Of a stretch of 36,946 nt of DNA, positions 35,946 to 36,946 are shown piece after piece. This stretch comes from Azoarcus sp. Its GTDB lineage: Bacteria; Pseudomonadota; Gammaproteobacteria; Burkholderiales; Rhodocyclaceae. The stretch spans positions 1-36,946 of the forward strand of contig JAITVD010000032.1 in NCBI GenBank assembly GCA_031285965.1, written 5' to 3'. Numbering within the stretch: the first letter of the stretch is position 1; each line of letters opens with the position of its first letter. The translations under genes were made by a program, and so were the position numbers. The notes beneath the pieces were generated by a model, which saw only the letters and a program-made list of their open reading frames with translations, had not been told where the DNA came from and did not search any database.

Positions 35946-36413
35946 TCAAGCCAACAGATGCTTGCGATGCCGCGCCAGATGCGCGGCCAGCGCGACGAGG
36001 AAAGCCGCGCCGGAGAGCGCATGACCGCGCTTTGCGCCACGCGCCGCCAATACCAGCGACACGCCAAGGCTGCCGAACATGGCGTATTTGGCATAGCGGT
36101 TGATTTGCCGCCGCTTTTTGGCCGCAGATGCGGCAGGCAAAGCGGCGCGGGACAAAGCATCCGCCGCGCCGATGCCCGTTGCGCCGCCAGACGCGATGCC
36201 CGCAGCGCGGGCGACGGCGGCTTCCATCTCCCTTATGGCATAGCGCCGCGAATCGTAAAAAACCGTCAGGGAACCGGCTGCGGGATTGGCGCGAAGCGAA
36301 CAGGACGAATCCAGGCGAGCCAAAACCGCGCCCAGCGCATCAAGCCGATTTTGATTTTTCAGGCAGCCGCCGCAAAGACGAAGGCGACCCGGCACGGAAG
36401 AGGCAATTCGCAT
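35946..36413 (-). CDS. HMA2-like protein with C-terminal membrane hairpin
   Basis: 155 residues. The N-terminal 75 residues (IASSVPGRLRLCGGC, then a helix and LRANPAAGSLTVFYDSR) are another HMA2-like module; Cys-Gly-Gly-Cys at about 13-16 could bind metal, unlike in the other two copies. The C-terminal part has two hydrophobic segments (YAMFGSLGVSLVLAA and ALSGAAFLVALAAHLA) and a His-rich end (HLARHRKHLLA). The ATG at 36413 lies about 30 bp past the expected transcription start; a TTG at 36440 would be nearly leaderless. First gene of the operon. Confidence 0.75.
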   Translation of the reverse strand: MRIASSVPGRLRLCGGCLKNQNRLDALGAVLARLDSSCSLRANPAAGSLTVFYDSRRYAIREMEAAVARAAGIASGGATGIGAADALSRAALPAASAAKKRRQINRYAKYAMFGSLGVSLVLAARGAKRGHALSGAAFLVALAAHLARHRKHLLA

Positions 36414-36448
36414 GGAATCGGCAGCGCGGCAAGGTTTCAAAGAATGTC

Positions 36449-36477
36449 TTTATAGATAGTTATCAGACATTTTTCAA
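36449..36477 (-). promoter_or_regulatory. Promoter of the metal-ATPase operon
   Basis: On the minus strand TTGAAA (36477-36472), exactly 17 bp, then TATAAA (36454-36449), in a locally AT-rich stretch. No other gene lies between it and the first ORF. Confidence 0.8.
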
Positions 36478-36733
36478 ATTCTTTTTATCAATTTTTTCGC
36501 ACCTTCGAGACAAAATTATTGACGGCACTCGACTGCGCCAAACGGTAATCAAGCCGCAGTTCGCGCCCCAAGGCGTCCAGTCCGAGGGCATCTTGCGAAG
36601 CTTCCAAGCGCCCCGTGGTTGATCCGGCGTTTACCTGATAAGTTTGCGCTTTTCCGGCTGAAACATGCCGCGACCCGGCTTCAGGTTTCCGCCGAACAGA
36701 TCGCCAGATACGAAAAAGGATTCAGGAAGGGCT
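36478..36733. other. Gene debris upstream of the hsdR fragment
   Basis: No complete gene. On the minus strand a stop at 36488-36490 ends a protein-like frame (GRLEASQDALGLDALGRELR, ending VNNFVSKVRKN) that stays open for about 75 codons but has no ATG, so it looks like a decapitated C-terminus of an unidentified protein. Nothing else is supported. Confidence 0.4.
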
Positions 36734-36946
36734 ATGGCATTCAACGAAGAAGAAACCCGTTTCTACCTCATCGACCCGGTTTTGCGCGGCAAGGGCTACG
36801 ACAGCCCGCAGCGCCTCCGGCTGGAAACGCCCTCGCGCAGTCGGCGGATTCGGACAGGAAGTGCAGCAGCGCCTCAGCCCGTCCGCCCCCGTACCAGTCA
36901 TTTGCGCTCTCCGTGCCGCAGAAGCCGATGTGGATGCCTACCTTCT
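36734..36946 (+). pseudogene. 5' fragment of a type I restriction R subunit (HsdR)
   Basis: From the ATG at 36734, with AGGAAGGG upstream, the reading is MAFNEEETRFYLIDPVLRGK, then GYDSPQRLRLETP. This is the classical start of HsdR-type restriction subunits, which continue APVEPTG. Here the homology stops after LETP (about 36832-36836) and the frame continues as arginine/serine-rich sequence with no resemblance. The frame is open to the window edge. Type I R subunits are about 800-1,100 residues, so only the first 3-4 per cent is left. A relic cut by recombination is the best explanation. Confidence 0.65.
36768..36946 (-). CDS. C-terminal fragment of an unrecognised protein
   Basis: Read on the minus strand from the window edge: KVGIHIGFCGTESANDWYGG, then GRAEALLHFLSESADCARAF, ending at a stop at 36768-36770. 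The first about 37 residues look like real protein; the last about 20 (beyond about 36835) are antisense to the hsdR fragment and low-quality. The true gene probably ended elsewhere and was truncated at the same junction. No family recognised. Continuation beyond the window is needed. Confidence 0.4.
   Translation of the reverse strand, partial: KVGIHIGFCGTESANDWYGGGRAEALLHFLSESADCARAFPAGGAAGCRSPCRAKPGR

Overview
The window is a bacterial chromosome segment that reads as betaproteobacterial. The evidence is the gene order secY-infA-rpmJ-rpsM-rpsK-rpsD-rpoA-rplQ, a PEP-CTERM surface protein, the kdsD-lptC-lptA lipopolysaccharide genes and the miaB-phoH-ybeY-corC-lnt cluster. A Nitrosomonadales- or Rhodocyclales-like member is my best guess, but the genus cannot be named. 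Most of the window is GC-rich housekeeping sequence with a few AT-richer or rearranged accessory patches.

Layout. 1-1276 (-): N-terminal part of a type VI secretion spike protein VgrG in extremely GC-rich DNA, cut by the window edge. 1586-9518: pepN, an EF-G-like GTPase, a HerA/YjgR-type ATPase, a DUF808 membrane protein and a small lipoprotein. 9707-11995: mutY, then an AT-richer ankyrin-repeat gene. 12106-21010 (-): the spc/alpha ribosomal operon from rplN to rplQ (20 genes, including secY, infA, rpmJ and rpoA). It has its own promoter upstream of rplN and is not joined to the S10 operon. 21083-24093 (+): a Crp/Fnr-type regulator, then kdsD-lptC-lptA with translational overlaps. 24185-24966 (-): a PEP-CTERM protein gene broken by a frameshift. 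25190-30676 (-): miaB-phoH-ybeY-corC-lnt, tightly packed; its YbeY carries an unusual N-terminal extension. 30741-30897 (+): an elongator-type tRNA-Met(CAU) with clear promoter and terminator.

Immediately downstream of the tRNA, 31098-32123 is a small accessory islet: a DUF2188-like fragment, two unrecognised small proteins and a near-perfect 33-bp palindrome. From 32394 to 36477 (-) lies a compact six-gene operon behind a good sigma70 promoter. It encodes two small HMA2-like proteins, three small membrane or tethered proteins of unknown function, and a P1B-type metal ATPase whose own N-terminus is another HMA2-like module without CxxC and whose CPx site reads SCA. I consider this operon the best candidate for an under-described system. 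The last ~460 bases hold debris: the first ~34 codons of a type I restriction HsdR subunit that stop abruptly at a junction, followed by unrelated antisense coding sequence.

How the genes fit together. The core is translation and transcription (spc operon, EF-G-like protein, MiaB, YbeY, tRNA). It is flanked by outer-envelope biogenesis (KdsD, LptC, LptA, Lnt), DNA repair (MutY) and proteolysis (PepN). Accessory functions such as T6SS, metal export, ankyrin protein and restriction relics sit at the edges and next to the tRNA.
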